Source of the DNA: Xanthocytophaga flava
GTDB lineage: Bacteria > Bacteroidota > Bacteroidia > Cytophagales > 172606-1
Reading direction: 5' to 3'
DNA: 64,000 nt
Assembly (NCBI RefSeq): GCF_030068545.1
Contig: NZ_JASJOR010000011.1
Span: forward strand, 62,001 to 126,000
Part shown: in pieces, positions 54,101 to 63,094 of the stretch
Layout: each line of letters begins with the position of its first letter
Numbering within the stretch: the stretch's first letter is position 1
The notes under the pieces: model-generated
What the model saw: only the letters and a program-made list of their open reading frames with translations
What the model was told of the DNA's origin: nothing
Database searches by the model: none
Program-made: the position numbers and the translations under genes

Positions 54101-54580
54101 TTACCCTGACTTTCGGATCTTATCTACTATAGAAGAAGTAGAAAATCCTTTTACCAGAGGTATTGTTTTTACAGTTCCTCCATTAGCTATCACAAAATCC
54201 GCACCAACAATTGTTTCAACTGTATAATCATCTCCTTTGACCAAAATGTCAGGTTTTATGGCTTCAATCAGACTTTTTGGCGTATCTTCATCAAAAAAGA
54301 CAACCAGATCGACAAATTCGAGTGCTGCAATAACCCTGCTGCGTCCTGTTTCACTTACAATAGGACGGCTTTCTCCTTTTAGTCTTCTCACAGAAGCATC
54401 TGTATTAAGACCCAATACAAGTTTATCTCCAAGCGATCTGGCTTTTTCCAGATAGTCTACATGGCCTATATGTACTATATCAAAGCATCCGTTGGTAAAG
54501 GCAATCGCTTTGCCTTCAGCCTTCCATTGAGCTATGGTTGAAAGTGCTTTATCTAAGGATTGAATTTTTTCTTCTGTCAT
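54101..54580 (-). CDS. rfaE2: D-glycero-beta-D-manno-heptose 1-phosphate adenylyltransferase
   Basis: 159 residues, the length of the separate C-terminal HldE domain. Nucleotidyltransferase motif FTNGCFDIVHIGHVDYLEKA with HIGH, and LGLNTDASVRRLKGESRPI; C-terminal FSTSSIVDKIR. It activates heptose 1-phosphate with ATP for ADP-heptose, used in lipopolysaccharide core. The N-terminal kinase domain (HldE/RfaE1) is absent and no partner gene is in the window. It follows the flippase-like gene by 20 bases. Confidence 0.9.
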   Translation of the reverse strand: MTEEKIQSLDKALSTIAQWKAEGKAIAFTNGCFDIVHIGHVDYLEKARSLGDKLVLGLNTDASVRRLKGESRPIVSETGRSRVIAALEFVDLVVFFDEDTPKSLIEAIKPDILVKGDDYTVETIVGADFVIANGGTVKTIPLVKGFSTSSIVDKIRKSG

Positions 54581-54600
54581 TATAGTGAAATATATGTAAT

Positions 54601-55656
54601 TCAGGTTGCAGAATTATACTTCTGAGAGGGAGTATCTTTAATCTCAACAGATGGTGTGTCTGACCTATTGATAAACAAACTTATCACAAAGCATATGCCA
54701 CCTGCTACAATTGTCAGGAGTGTTTGTGAAGCCCAGATAAAAGTAGCCAAAATAATACCCTCCTCCTGAGACCAGCCATACAACATAAGTGCACTACTTA
54801 CCAACAAGTGATAGGGACCTGTGCCACCCTGTACAGGAGCTGCCATACCCAAACTTCCCATCATAAGAATAGTAAGGCCACCCATCCAACCAAGAGGTTT
54901 TGAATCTGGAAGAGCAAATGTGAGTAGATAGGCTGCGAAATAATATCCTATCCAGATAAGGAAACTGTGAGCAATGAAACTCCATTTGTTTTGCATCTTT
55001 CTTACACTGACCAAGCCTTCCCACATACCCAGAAAAAAGTCACGGACTTTTGCAAGAATAGCAATCTTCCACAGCTTTTCCTGATTTTTATAAGCCCAGA
55101 ATCCAATACCAGTTATAAACAAGACCCCAACAATCAGGATAAGATAAAAAGTTGAGGAGATTTGGCTAAAGCTACCAAACTTATCTGTAAAGAATTGTAT
55201 AAAGAACTCACTAAGCCGATTAAACTCAAGAAGGAAATTAAGGCATAGAAGTAAGAGTAACATCACAACATCAAAAAGTCTTTCAGCTACTACAGTCCCT
55301 ATTCCTGCATTGATAGGCACCTTATTCATCTTATTCAATACACCACAGCGGGATACTTCTCCCATACGTGGCAGTAACAGATTGGCGAAATATCCGATCA
55401 TAACAGCCAGAAACATACGAAACATACTCGGTTTATATCCGAGAGGTTCCAATAATAGTCGCCATCGATAGGCTCTGCTCCAGTGTGCAAACAATAGGAC
55501 GATTCCTGAGAAGATAACCCAGCTATAGTTAGCTTGCTGGAAAGTGGCTATCATGTCAGCCAGACTTAATTCCTTAAATACATAAAAACGTAGCAATAGA
55601 AAAGCTACTACCAATGGAATGGCATATTTGATAATATCGATTAATCGGAATTTCAT
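54601..55656 (-). CDS. Flippase-like (UPF0104/LPG synthase TM) membrane protein
   Basis: 351 residues and about eight membrane helices. Characteristic blocks: HWSRAYRWRLLLEPLGYKPS, MFRMFLAVMIGYFANLLLPR with MGEVSRCGVLNK, then MGSLGMAAPVQGGTGPYHLL. This is the family of the N-terminal part of lysylphosphatidylglycerol synthases and AglD-like proteins, thought to flip lipid-linked molecules. The short polar C-tail (SVEIKDTPSQKYNSAT) ends it, with no aminoacyltransferase domain. Starts an envelope-related run with the rfaE2-like and YugP-type genes. Role in glycolipid transport is inferred. Confidence 0.85.
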   Translation of the reverse strand: MKFRLIDIIKYAIPLVVAFLLLRFYVFKELSLADMIATFQQANYSWVIFSGIVLLFAHWSRAYRWRLLLEPLGYKPSMFRMFLAVMIGYFANLLLPRMGEVSRCGVLNKMNKVPINAGIGTVVAERLFDVVMLLLLLCLNFLLEFNRLSEFFIQFFTDKFGSFSQISSTFYLILIVGVLFITGIGFWAYKNQEKLWKIAILAKVRDFFLGMWEGLVSVRKMQNKWSFIAHSFLIWIGYYFAAYLLTFALPDSKPLGWMGGLTILMMGSLGMAAPVQGGTGPYHLLVSSALMLYGWSQEEGIILATFIWASQTLLTIVAGGICFVISLFINRSDTPSVEIKDTPSQKYNSAT

Positions 55657-55811
55657 AGCGCAAAAATGGTACTTAAACTTCAGAGAAACAACCTTTCCTG
55701 GCAGAAGGCTATTGTTTGTCAGTAAGGATGGATACAGTCTGTAAAGATTTAGAGGGCATTATGTGGATTTTAAGCTAAATGATACATACCCTGATGTACC
55801 AGATAGAGCAT

Positions 55812-55845
55812 AAAAAAACCGACAGTCATCAAACTGCCGGTTTTT
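55812..55845 (-). terminator. Terminator of the efflux operon
   Basis: AAAAACCGACAGT (ending 55825) pairs with ACTGCCGGTTTTT (from 55833) with one mismatch; on the minus strand this gives a stem and a T7 tract. It lies 20 bases beyond the efflux permease stop. Confidence 0.8.
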
Positions 55846-55865
55846 CGGGATAATTGTAAATTACA

Positions 55866-57413
55866 TCAATGTGCATCCACAGGGATCGCAACATTTTTCT
55901 TGAACTTCTGCAAATAAATTATTGGGATACAGAATAACATAAAGAACCCCACAAGCCAGAATATATCATTGTATGAGAGAATCATGCTTTGTTTGGTCAT
56001 AATTCCATCCAATGCTTTATGTGCTTTGGATTCAGCATCTAGTGGAGTATATCCTTTGGCAATAAAACTATTGGTAAGCATTCTTAATCTTTCTGTAAAT
56101 GCATCACTATAAGAGTTCATGTAAGAGACAAGATTCACTCTATGAAAAGCTGCACGATGTGCCAGTATAGTATTAGAAAGAGCAATACCGAAAGATCCAC
56201 CCAATTGCCGCATCATATTATTAAGACCTGTTCCCTGTCCAATCTCAGCTCCATGCAAATCCTGAATAGCCAGTGTAGTCAGAGGAACGAAGAGAATGGC
56301 CATTCCGACACCTCGTACCATCAGAGGCCAGAAAAAGTCATTCGGACCACTAAATACATTGGAAACACTCAGCATCTGAGTAAAAATAAAGAACAGAATC
56401 ATGCCGCCTGTAGCCAGAAACTGGGCTGGAAATCCTTTCTTTAATAGTGTGCCTGTTATAGGCATGATAAACATGGTTACCAGACTACCAGGAAACATCA
56501 ACTCACCTGTTTGCTGGGCACTGAAACCCAGAATATTCTGACACAAGATAGGTAGTGCAAATACCGAACTGTACATACCAAATCCCAGTGCAAAAGAAGT
56601 AAGCATACCGGCACTAAAGCTTCGATAGCGTAAAATCCGAAGGTTTACAATCGGATAGTCAATACTCAATTCTCTCCATATAAACGCAATGCTTGCTACC
56701 AGTGAGATAAAGGTTAGTACTGATATGTAAGCTGTTTCAAACCAGTCTTCTGTTTCACCTTTCTCCAGTACTACCTGCAGACATCCAATACATAAAGCCA
56801 GAAGGGCAATACCTGTCCAGTCAATACGTCGGCTGATGTTGTCATTTTTGGTATTCTTAATAAAAACAAATACGAATACCCCTGCCAGAATACCTACCGG
56901 AATGTTTACATAAAATATCCATGGCCAGGAGTAATTGTCTGTGATGTAACCCCCGATGGTAGGACCTACTGCCGGTCCCAATACGGCTCCTAAACCAAAT
57001 AAGGCATTGGCCATACCTATCTCTTCCCGTGGCCAGGTATCAATCAGAATCGTTTGTGCTGTTGATAATAAGCCACCTCCTGCCAGACCTTGAATAATCC
57101 TGAAAATAACCAGCATCAACAGACTATCTGCATTTCCGCAAAAGAAAGAAGCAACTGTAAATATTATAATAGACCCAAGGAAATAATTGCGACGGCCAAA
57201 ACGTCCGGCCAGCCAGCCAGACATAGGTAATACGATTACGTTTGCAACCGCATACCCTGTTACCACCCAGCTCACATCTGATAATGTGGCTCCCAGATTT
57301 CCCATAATCTGGGGCAGTGATACATTGACAATAGTTGTGTCAATCAGTTCCAACAAGGAACCTACGATCACTGTAATGGTAATAATCCATTTGGAAGAAC
57401 CTTTTTCAGGCAT
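55866..57413 (-). CDS. emrB: EmrB/QacA-type (DHA2) multidrug MFS permease
   Basis: 515 residues, 14 membrane helices expected. Family blocks: ITVIVGSLLELIDTTIVNVS with the D-T-T-I-V-N motif in helix 1, GRRNYFLGS between helices 2 and 3, LGPAVGPTIGGYITDNYSWP (the antiporter motif C), and GTGLNNMMRQLGGSFGIAL. It exports drugs in exchange for protons as part of a tripartite pump with the adaptor and the TolC channel encoded upstream. Last gene of the operon, 192 bases after the adaptor; the gap holds only a small hairpin (57450-57467). Confidence 0.93.
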   Translation of the reverse strand: MPEKGSSKWIITITVIVGSLLELIDTTIVNVSLPQIMGNLGATLSDVSWVVTGYAVANVIVLPMSGWLAGRFGRRNYFLGSIIIFTVASFFCGNADSLLMLVIFRIIQGLAGGGLLSTAQTILIDTWPREEIGMANALFGLGAVLGPAVGPTIGGYITDNYSWPWIFYVNIPVGILAGVFVFVFIKNTKNDNISRRIDWTGIALLALCIGCLQVVLEKGETEDWFETAYISVLTFISLVASIAFIWRELSIDYPIVNLRILRYRSFSAGMLTSFALGFGMYSSVFALPILCQNILGFSAQQTGELMFPGSLVTMFIMPITGTLLKKGFPAQFLATGGMILFFIFTQMLSVSNVFSGPNDFFWPLMVRGVGMAILFVPLTTLAIQDLHGAEIGQGTGLNNMMRQLGGSFGIALSNTILAHRAAFHRVNLVSYMNSYSDAFTERLRMLTNSFIAKGYTPLDAESKAHKALDGIMTKQSMILSYNDIFWLVGFFMLFCIPIIYLQKFKKNVAIPVDAH

Positions 57414-57605
57414 ATAGTAATCAACTAAAGTTCATGTAAAGTATGGATTGATTGTAAGGGTACAATCATCTTTTATAAAACTGACAGCTATATTTCTAAA
57501 TAGGCTTTGCCTCAAAAGAAGTTTATCTGTTCAGTAGGAAAGGTAGTTAATGGATATCAAGGGCTATTCTCATTGACTATTCCATTACTACCCTTGAAGA
57601 AAGTG

Positions 57606-58640
57606 TTAATCTATTTTCACTTCTGCTGTTACACTCATACCTGGGTGCAGCTTTTCACGCATAGCTTTATCTGCCTTCAGTTTGATACGAACTGGAACAC
57701 GTTGTACCACTTTTACGAAGTTTCCAGTTGCATTGTCTGGAGGCAATAATGAAAACTTAGCACCTGTTGCAGGAGAAAAACTAGCTACTTCACCCGCTAT
57801 TGGTTCATCTGGATAGGCATCGACCACAATGGTGACAGGATTACCTGGCTTCATTTTCTTTAATTGTGTCTCTTTGAAGTTGGCTGTCACATAAATGCTA
57901 CTGTCATTTACTACTACAAACAAACTCTGACCTGCCTGCACCAACTGACCTGGCTGAATATTTTTCTTGGCAACAGTTCCTGAAACAGGAGCGCTTACAC
58001 TGGTATAGGAAAGTTGTAGTTTGGCAAAATCCAGATCTGCCTGACGAAGGGCAATGTTACTGGATGCTGCACTTACCTGAGATACAGAGGTACCTACTTG
58101 TTTGGAGGCTACATCATATTGACTTTTGGCAGATGCTAATTGTGCTTCAGCAGCATCTTTTTCAGCCTTTATGGCATCAAACTGCTGAGCAGTAACCACT
58201 TTGTCATCATACAGGTTTTTATAACGGGTATAATCCTGGTTTGCTTTCCACAGGCGGATATTGGCAGCTTCAATAGCTGATTTAGCTGTGGCAATGCCAG
58301 CTTGTGTAGATACTACAGTAGATTTGGATACACCTACATTCGCCATTACCGATTGTAAAGAGGCATCTGCCTGACGCACTTTAATCAGATAATCGGTATC
58401 TTCTATTTTTACAAGCAGCTGATCTTTGGAAACTTTCTGGTTATCTTCAAACAATACACTGTTTACATAACCGCCCACCTTTGCTACTACAGGTACAATA
58501 TCTCCATCCAATTGTGCATCATCTGTATCTACATAATGGAGTGAGTGAGTATATTTTGTAAAGCCGTATGCTCCGGCTGATAGAATAACAATGCCTAAAA
58601 TAATGGGTAATGCAAAGTTTTTTGATTTTTTCTCTGACAT
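57606..58640 (-). CDS. emrA: EmrA/HlyD-type membrane fusion adaptor
   Basis: 344 residues. One N-terminal helix (residues 10-28, ALPIILGIVILSAGAYGFTKY), the biotinyl-lipoyl domain DGDIVPVVAKVGGYVNSVLF, a long coiled coil (about 95-190, rich in Ala/Gln/Lys) and the beta-barrel with SAPVSGTVAKKNIQPGQLVQ. The N-terminal YVDTDDAQLDGD is the EmrA signature. It joins the inner-membrane EmrB and outer-membrane TolC-like protein. It lies 77 bases downstream of the TolC-like gene. Confidence 0.93.
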   Translation of the reverse strand: MSEKKSKNFALPIILGIVILSAGAYGFTKYTHSLHYVDTDDAQLDGDIVPVVAKVGGYVNSVLFEDNQKVSKDQLLVKIEDTDYLIKVRQADASLQSVMANVGVSKSTVVSTQAGIATAKSAIEAANIRLWKANQDYTRYKNLYDDKVVTAQQFDAIKAEKDAAEAQLASAKSQYDVASKQVGTSVSQVSAASSNIALRQADLDFAKLQLSYTSVSAPVSGTVAKKNIQPGQLVQAGQSLFVVVNDSSIYVTANFKETQLKKMKPGNPVTIVVDAYPDEPIAGEVASFSPATGAKFSLLPPDNATGNFVKVVQRVPVRIKLKADKAMREKLHPGMSVTAEVKID

Positions 58641-58717
58641 AATTTTGTATTGTAAAGTAGGGTTATTGACTCTCCTGTTTTATTAAGCTATTCCTCTAAT
58701 AGCCTTTGAGCATTAGT

Positions 58718-60043
58718 TTAAGGCAACATTCCAGCAGATTTCAACAATGTGTAGTAGGCAACAACAGCGTCTGCTTTGGCTAATTCAAGGTTGATTTTTG
58801 CCTGAAATAACAATGTCTCCGCATCAATACGATCAGTAGTAGAGGCTACATTGTTTTTGTATTTAGAGTTAGTAATTCGATAGTTTTCTGTTGCCTGCTC
58901 TGTAGCAACTTCAAGCAATTTGATTTTTTCACGAGCCTGGATATAGCCTTCATAACTTTGTTTTACTTCTGTACGAATGTTGTCCTCTGTTACTGTTTTA
59001 GCTATTGTAGTCTGTTTCTCACTGGCTTCAGCCTGGCTGATTTTTGCTTTTGTAGTATACAGTGAAGCAATATCATAACTCAGCGTGAGACCAACTGTTA
59101 GTGGAGTGATAGTTGAATTGGCTTTAGGTATTGGATTTGCACTAGGGTTAATATGATATAAGGCTGCTCCAGCGGCTAATGTTGGATACTTGCTACTTTG
59201 TATAGACTTGATATTTAATCTGCTATGTTGATTCTGATAATCTGCAATAGTTACCTCCTTACGATTGCTCAGACTTTGGTTGACATAATCCTGGAAAGAA
59301 CTGCTTGTTGCTAACAGATTTAAAGATGTATCTACTTCAATCAGATTATCGTCAGTCAGACCCAGTAGCAAGCCTAAATGATAGCTTACTGTCTTCTGAC
59401 TGGTAGTCAGATCAAGATTGCTGATCTCAATGTTGGAACGTTGTAGTTTCCAGCGTAATACATCGTTCTCGGTTGCCAGACCTTGTTTTACAAACTTCTC
59501 AGTTTCAATTATTTTCTCGTCAATATCCTGAAAATTCTGCTGGATAACTTTCTGACTCTGTTTGATTTTATACAGATTGAAATATAGTTGGATTACTGCC
59601 AGCTTGATTTCGTTTTCCTGTCTGGTTACATCCAATTCTGCAATCTTGGTTAAAAGAGCTGCTGATTCATCTGCATATTTGTGCTTATTTCCAGAATAGA
59701 TAACCTGATTAACAGAGGCTGTTCCCAGATACACATCTGCATTACGTGGCAATACAAACGGTTCTGCTCCTGGACTTAATTGAAACTGGTTGGTAAGCAT
59801 AAATGCATGATTATACATAATGCTTGCTTTTGCCTGGGGTAATCGTTGTTCTTTGGTTATTTTTTGCTGAGCGGTTACTTCTTCAATTTTAGCTTTGGAT
59901 AATTTCAAAGACTTACTGTTGGATACTCCCAGCGTAAGTGCTTCCTCCAATGACAAAGGTTTGGTCTGTTGTGCTGTAGTAACCAGTGGTATACATAGCA
60001 ACAAGAGGATAGGTAATAAACAATTTTGATTTTTTAGTCTCAT
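58718..60043 (-). CDS. TolC-family outer-membrane efflux protein
   Basis: 441 residues. Signal peptide to about residue 24 (CLLPILLLLCIPLVTTAQQ). Two outer-membrane efflux repeats with long helices: KPLSLEEALTLGVSNSKSLK at the start, ALLTKIAELDVTRQENEIKL, and KYKNNVASTTDRIDAETLLF near the C-end. It should form the exit duct for EmrA-EmrB. It starts 16 bases after the TetR stop, so co-transcription is near certain. Confidence 0.93.
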   Translation of the reverse strand: MRLKNQNCLLPILLLLCIPLVTTAQQTKPLSLEEALTLGVSNSKSLKLSKAKIEEVTAQQKITKEQRLPQAKASIMYNHAFMLTNQFQLSPGAEPFVLPRNADVYLGTASVNQVIYSGNKHKYADESAALLTKIAELDVTRQENEIKLAVIQLYFNLYKIKQSQKVIQQNFQDIDEKIIETEKFVKQGLATENDVLRWKLQRSNIEISNLDLTTSQKTVSYHLGLLLGLTDDNLIEVDTSLNLLATSSSFQDYVNQSLSNRKEVTIADYQNQHSRLNIKSIQSSKYPTLAAGAALYHINPSANPIPKANSTITPLTVGLTLSYDIASLYTTKAKISQAEASEKQTTIAKTVTEDNIRTEVKQSYEGYIQAREKIKLLEVATEQATENYRITNSKYKNNVASTTDRIDAETLLFQAKINLELAKADAVVAYYTLLKSAGMLP

Positions 60044-60059
60044 ATGGTTTTAAAGGTAA

Positions 60060-60668
60060 TTACTTAATCTCCAGATAGGCTCTGAGCATTTCGTACAGAT
60101 GTTTCTTTACTTGCTTCTTTACTTTGTTAGTCGCTGCTTCTGTTTCTTCCGGAGGTAGTGTAGTGTCCTGTGTGAAGTATTCCTTCTTTTTTACATTGAA
60201 AATAGTTCCGGAGATAGTAGCCATCAGCAGATCTGTATCTACTTTCCTAAAGAGCTTTTGTTTTTGTCCCTCATCAAGTAGTTTTCGGATTTCTTCCACA
60301 TTTTTGGCATGGATGCGCATAATCGCTTCATGAGTGCCACCTCGTTGCTTCAAAAACAACTCTCTTTGAGTGATCAGAAAATAATTGCTGTTGTTAAAAA
60401 TCCGCTCAATGTAAATATCAATGAGTGATTCCAGTTTGGCAAAAGGGTCTTTGTTTTGGCTATTCAGATTTTGCAGACTGGTATACAAATCATTGCTTTT
60501 ATTTTCGATCAAGGTTTCAAGTAGCTTTTCTTTTGATCCGAAATAATAGGAGATCATCGCTACGTTGACATTGGCACGTTGAGAAAGATCCTTTACTGAG
60601 GTTGCGTCAAATCCTTTTTCTGCGAAAAGTTCTTCTGCGGCTTGTAAAATAATTTCTTTTTTATCCAT
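60060..60668 (-). CDS. TetR-family repressor of the efflux operon
   Basis: 202 residues. The N-terminal HTH is clear: KEIILQAAEELFAEKGFDAT, SVKDLSQRANVNVAMISYYF, GSKEKLLETLIENKS. The C-terminal ligand domain is helical. First gene of TetR-TolC-EmrA-EmrB. Its promoter region holds two tandem TTAAATnnnnATTTAA palindromes, a likely operator. Expected behaviour: repression relieved by a pump substrate; the ligand is unknown. Confidence 0.92.
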   Translation of the reverse strand: MDKKEIILQAAEELFAEKGFDATSVKDLSQRANVNVAMISYYFGSKEKLLETLIENKSNDLYTSLQNLNSQNKDPFAKLESLIDIYIERIFNNSNYFLITQRELFLKQRGGTHEAIMRIHAKNVEEIRKLLDEGQKQKLFRKVDTDLLMATISGTIFNVKKKEYFTQDTTLPPEETEAATNKVKKQVKKHLYEMLRAYLEIK

Positions 60669-60700
60669 GGTGTCCGAGGGTTACTGGATATATAACACTA

Positions 60701-60756
60701 CAAATGTACAAATGATTTATTAATTAAATGATTATTTAACTTAAATGTTTATTTAA
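60701..60756 (-). promoter_or_regulatory. Efflux operon promoter with tandem TetR operators
   Basis: On the minus strand TACATTTG (plus 60701-60708) fits TAnnTTTG, 32 bases before the TetR start codon. Immediately upstream are two identical-pattern palindromes: TTAAATGATTATTTAA (60724-60739) and TTAAATGTTTATTTAA (60741-60756), centres 17 bases apart. They would cover the -20 to -60 zone, the usual place for a repressor to block RNA polymerase. A related half-palindrome (ATTTATTAATTAAAT) overlaps the first at 60715-60729. Confidence 0.65.
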
Positions 60757-60892
60757 TTTTTGTGAAAATAATACAACATAAAATAAAACCGGGATGAATT
60801 GGTGTTTTTTTAGTAAGGATAAAGGCCTATCTACTCCTTCTAGGAGTAGGTGGAGTTTATAATAGGATAATTTTAATAGACAGTATTACAAG

Positions 60893-60929
60893 AAAAAAGC
60901 CCTGAATGCTTATACATACAGGGCTTTTC
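60893..60929 (-). terminator. Terminator of panD
   Basis: AAAAGCCCTG (60895-60904) and CAGGGCTTTT (60919-60928) pair perfectly over 10 bp. On the minus strand the right side is followed by TTTTTTCTT. It lies 21 bases after the panD stop. Confidence 0.85.
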
Positions 60930-60949
60930 GATCAGAATATTTTCGTGTG

Positions 60950-61300
60950 TTAATTTACAAGCTTATTGTTATCATCAGGGAAGACAACAAAGGGTTTGAA
61001 TTTTTTGGCTTCCTCAAACTCCATCATGGCAAAGGAAATAATGATGAGAATATCACCGACTTGTACTCGTCGGGCAGCTGCGCCATTCAGGCAAATCTTT
61101 CCGCTGCCTCTCTCTCCCTTAATGATATATGTTTCGAAGCGTTCTCCATTGTTATTATTCACAATAAGAACTTTCTCGTTTTCAATCATATTGGCGGCAT
61201 CCAGCAGATCTTCATCAATGGTAATGCTACCTACATAATTCAGGTTCGCTTCTGTAACCTTAACCCTATGGATTTTGGATTTTAGAATGTTGATAAACAT
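60950..61300 (-). CDS. panD: Aspartate 1-decarboxylase
   Basis: 116 residues, the normal PanD length. The self-processing site is Gly24-Ser25 in NYVGSITIDEDLLDAA; the Ser becomes the pyruvoyl cofactor. NNNNGERFETYIIKGERGSG, NGAAARRVQVGDILIIISFA and FVVFPDDNNKLV follow as in the family. It makes beta-alanine for pantothenate. It lies 195 bases beyond the HAD gene stop with its own -7 box, and panC lies further upstream. Confidence 0.96.
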   Translation of the reverse strand: MFINILKSKIHRVKVTEANLNYVGSITIDEDLLDAANMIENEKVLIVNNNNGERFETYIIKGERGSGKICLNGAAARRVQVGDILIIISFAMMEFEEAKKFKPFVVFPDDNNKLVN

Positions 61301-61337
61301 TGTTGTTATATGTTGACGCTTTCCTTGTAAAGCGGCG

Positions 61338-61345
61338 CAAAGGTA
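61338..61345 (-). promoter_or_regulatory. -7 promoter box of panD
   Basis: On the minus strand TACCTTTG is an exact TAnnTTTG match, 37 bases before the panD ATG. No clear -33 element. Confidence 0.4.
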
Positions 61346-61495
61346 TGAAAATTATTGGCAATCCACCCTTGCATGTAAGGATTGCCTTTACAATGAGTTA
61401 CAAAAACCGTGCAGCAATCACTTTACTTCTCTGACGGGATTTATATGCAGGAATTACCTGCCATCCTATATCTAACAATCTTTTAATAAGAAAAG

Positions 61496-62143
61496 TTACC
61501 AGTGGAGTTCTGTATAGGTTTGTATTATGGTTGGAAGCTGAAATAAGGCACGCAATTCTTCTGGAGTATGTGTAGTAGCAATGCCTACTACCTGCATATG
61601 GGCCGTTAGTGCAGAGGTAATTCCTGAAACAGAATCTTCAAAGGCAAGGCAATGGTCCGGAGATACTGACAATTTGACTGCTGCACGCTGAAATACTTCA
61701 GGGTGAGGTTTACCGTGTTTTACTTCTTCCCCACTGACAATGGCATCAAAATAGTGCTGGATCTGCAAGCCTGCCAGCGTGAACTGTACATTTTTCTGAT
61801 CTCCCATAGTCGCAAGAGCAATACGTATACCCCTGTTTTTAGCTTCTTCCAGAAACTCAACTAACCCTTCAATGGGCTTTAGATGGGGCTGATACATTTC
61901 ACGATAAAGGGCTTCTTTTTCTTCGCCTAATTCACTGATTTGTTCAGGGGATAGGTTATCTCCAAAAAAACGTGGGATAATCTCTGTAATAGTCCCTTTA
62001 TTTTTCTGCTCGTACTCAGCTTCTGTTATAGATATAGTATGTCTTTTCAGAAATTCAAAAAAAGCCAACTGATGGTACTCCATATTATCAATCAACGTAC
62101 CATCCATATCAAATATGAATGCTTTTATAAGAGGTGAGATCAT
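61496..62143 (-). CDS. HAD-superfamily phosphatase (beta-phosphoglucomutase-like)
   Basis: 215 residues. HAD motif I is FIFDMDGTLIDN (residues 8-19), motif II the IALATMGDQ strand, motif III around VSGEEVKHGKPHPEVF, and motif IV CLAFEDSVSGITSAL. A helical cap of about 70 residues (residues 20-85) follows motif I, so it is a subclass I HAD of the phosphoglycolate phosphatase/beta-phosphoglucomutase type. It lies between panC and panD. Substrate cannot be assigned, though a role in pantothenate or CoA phosphate metabolism is possible. Confidence 0.9.
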   Translation of the reverse strand: MISPLIKAFIFDMDGTLIDNMEYHQLAFFEFLKRHTISITEAEYEQKNKGTITEIIPRFFGDNLSPEQISELGEEKEALYREMYQPHLKPIEGLVEFLEEAKNRGIRIALATMGDQKNVQFTLAGLQIQHYFDAIVSGEEVKHGKPHPEVFQRAAVKLSVSPDHCLAFEDSVSGITSALTAHMQVVGIATTHTPEELRALFQLPTIIQTYTELHW

Positions 62144-62201
62144 GAATAGTGAAAGGGTATTAGGGAAAGTCTGTAGTTATATTCAATGCCAAGAGCAGAC
62201 C

Positions 62202-63047
62202 TTATTCTATAAGAATATTATCTATAAGTCGTACACCTCCTACAAAAGCTGCAATGCAAAGTGCATAAGGTGCCTGTACTTTTCCTTCTGTAAATGAGGC
62301 GAGATCGTCAGTATTTACTACTTCAAAATATTCCAGTTCTACTTCGTCGCTTTTGGTTAGATGAAGGGCTACTGTTTTCTTCGCAATTTCTATAGTTCCA
62401 TCGTTATCCAGCATAGCATGTGCCATTTCCAGAGCTTGATACAACAAGGGCGCTACTGTACGTTGGGTAGAGCTAAGTCTTCTGTTGCGGGACGACATAG
62501 CCAATCCGTCTGATTCACGCATGGTTGGACATATAACCAACCGAACAGGAAAGGATAAATCCTGAATCAATCTGCGGATTACCAGACATTGCTGCAGATC
62601 TTTTTGTCCAAAGTAAGCTGCATCTGGCTGTACCATATGAAACAGCTTGGAGACAACAATGCCTACACCATTAAAATGTCCTGGACGAAATTTACCTTCC
62701 AGTACTGTCTCCAGATTGCCAAAATCTATTTTGAGATTCACAGATGCCGGATACATTTCTGTATCTGCTGGCATAAAAAGCACGTCACAACCTGCATCCT
62801 GTAAGAGTTGCTGGTCTGCTTCCGGAGTGCGAGGGTATTTTTTCAGATCTTCCGGATTGTTAAACTGAGTAGGATTGACATAAATACTGCACACTGCCAG
62901 ATCATTCTCTTCTTTACAACGTTTAATTAAAGAGAGATGTCCTTCATGTAGTGCCCCCATAGTGGGTACAAATCCAATAGTTTTATTCTGCTGACGGCTT
63001 TGGGACAGGTAATCTCGTAATGATTGTATGGAGGTAAAGACTTGCAT
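62202..63047 (-). CDS. panC: Pantothenate synthetase
   Basis: 281 residues. ATP-binding motif GFVPTMGALHEGHLSLIKRC (HxGH type), then SIYVNPTQFNNPEDLKKYPR, GHFNGVGIVVSKLFHMVQPD, YFGQKDLQQCLVIRRLIQDL and SDGLAMSSRNRRLS. It joins pantoate and beta-alanine. It starts a run with the HAD gene (58-base gap) and shares the pathway with panD, encoded 902 bases downstream. Confidence 0.96.
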   Translation of the reverse strand: MQVFTSIQSLRDYLSQSRQQNKTIGFVPTMGALHEGHLSLIKRCKEENDLAVCSIYVNPTQFNNPEDLKKYPRTPEADQQLLQDAGCDVLFMPADTEMYPASVNLKIDFGNLETVLEGKFRPGHFNGVGIVVSKLFHMVQPDAAYFGQKDLQQCLVIRRLIQDLSFPVRLVICPTMRESDGLAMSSRNRRLSSTQRTVAPLLYQALEMAHAMLDNDGTIEIAKKTVALHLTKSDEVELEYFEVVNTDDLASFTEGKVQAPYALCIAAFVGGVRLIDNILIE

Positions 63048-63094
63048 AAATAGGGATGCTATACTTTTCTGGTTGTGTGAGGTATTGGATAAAT

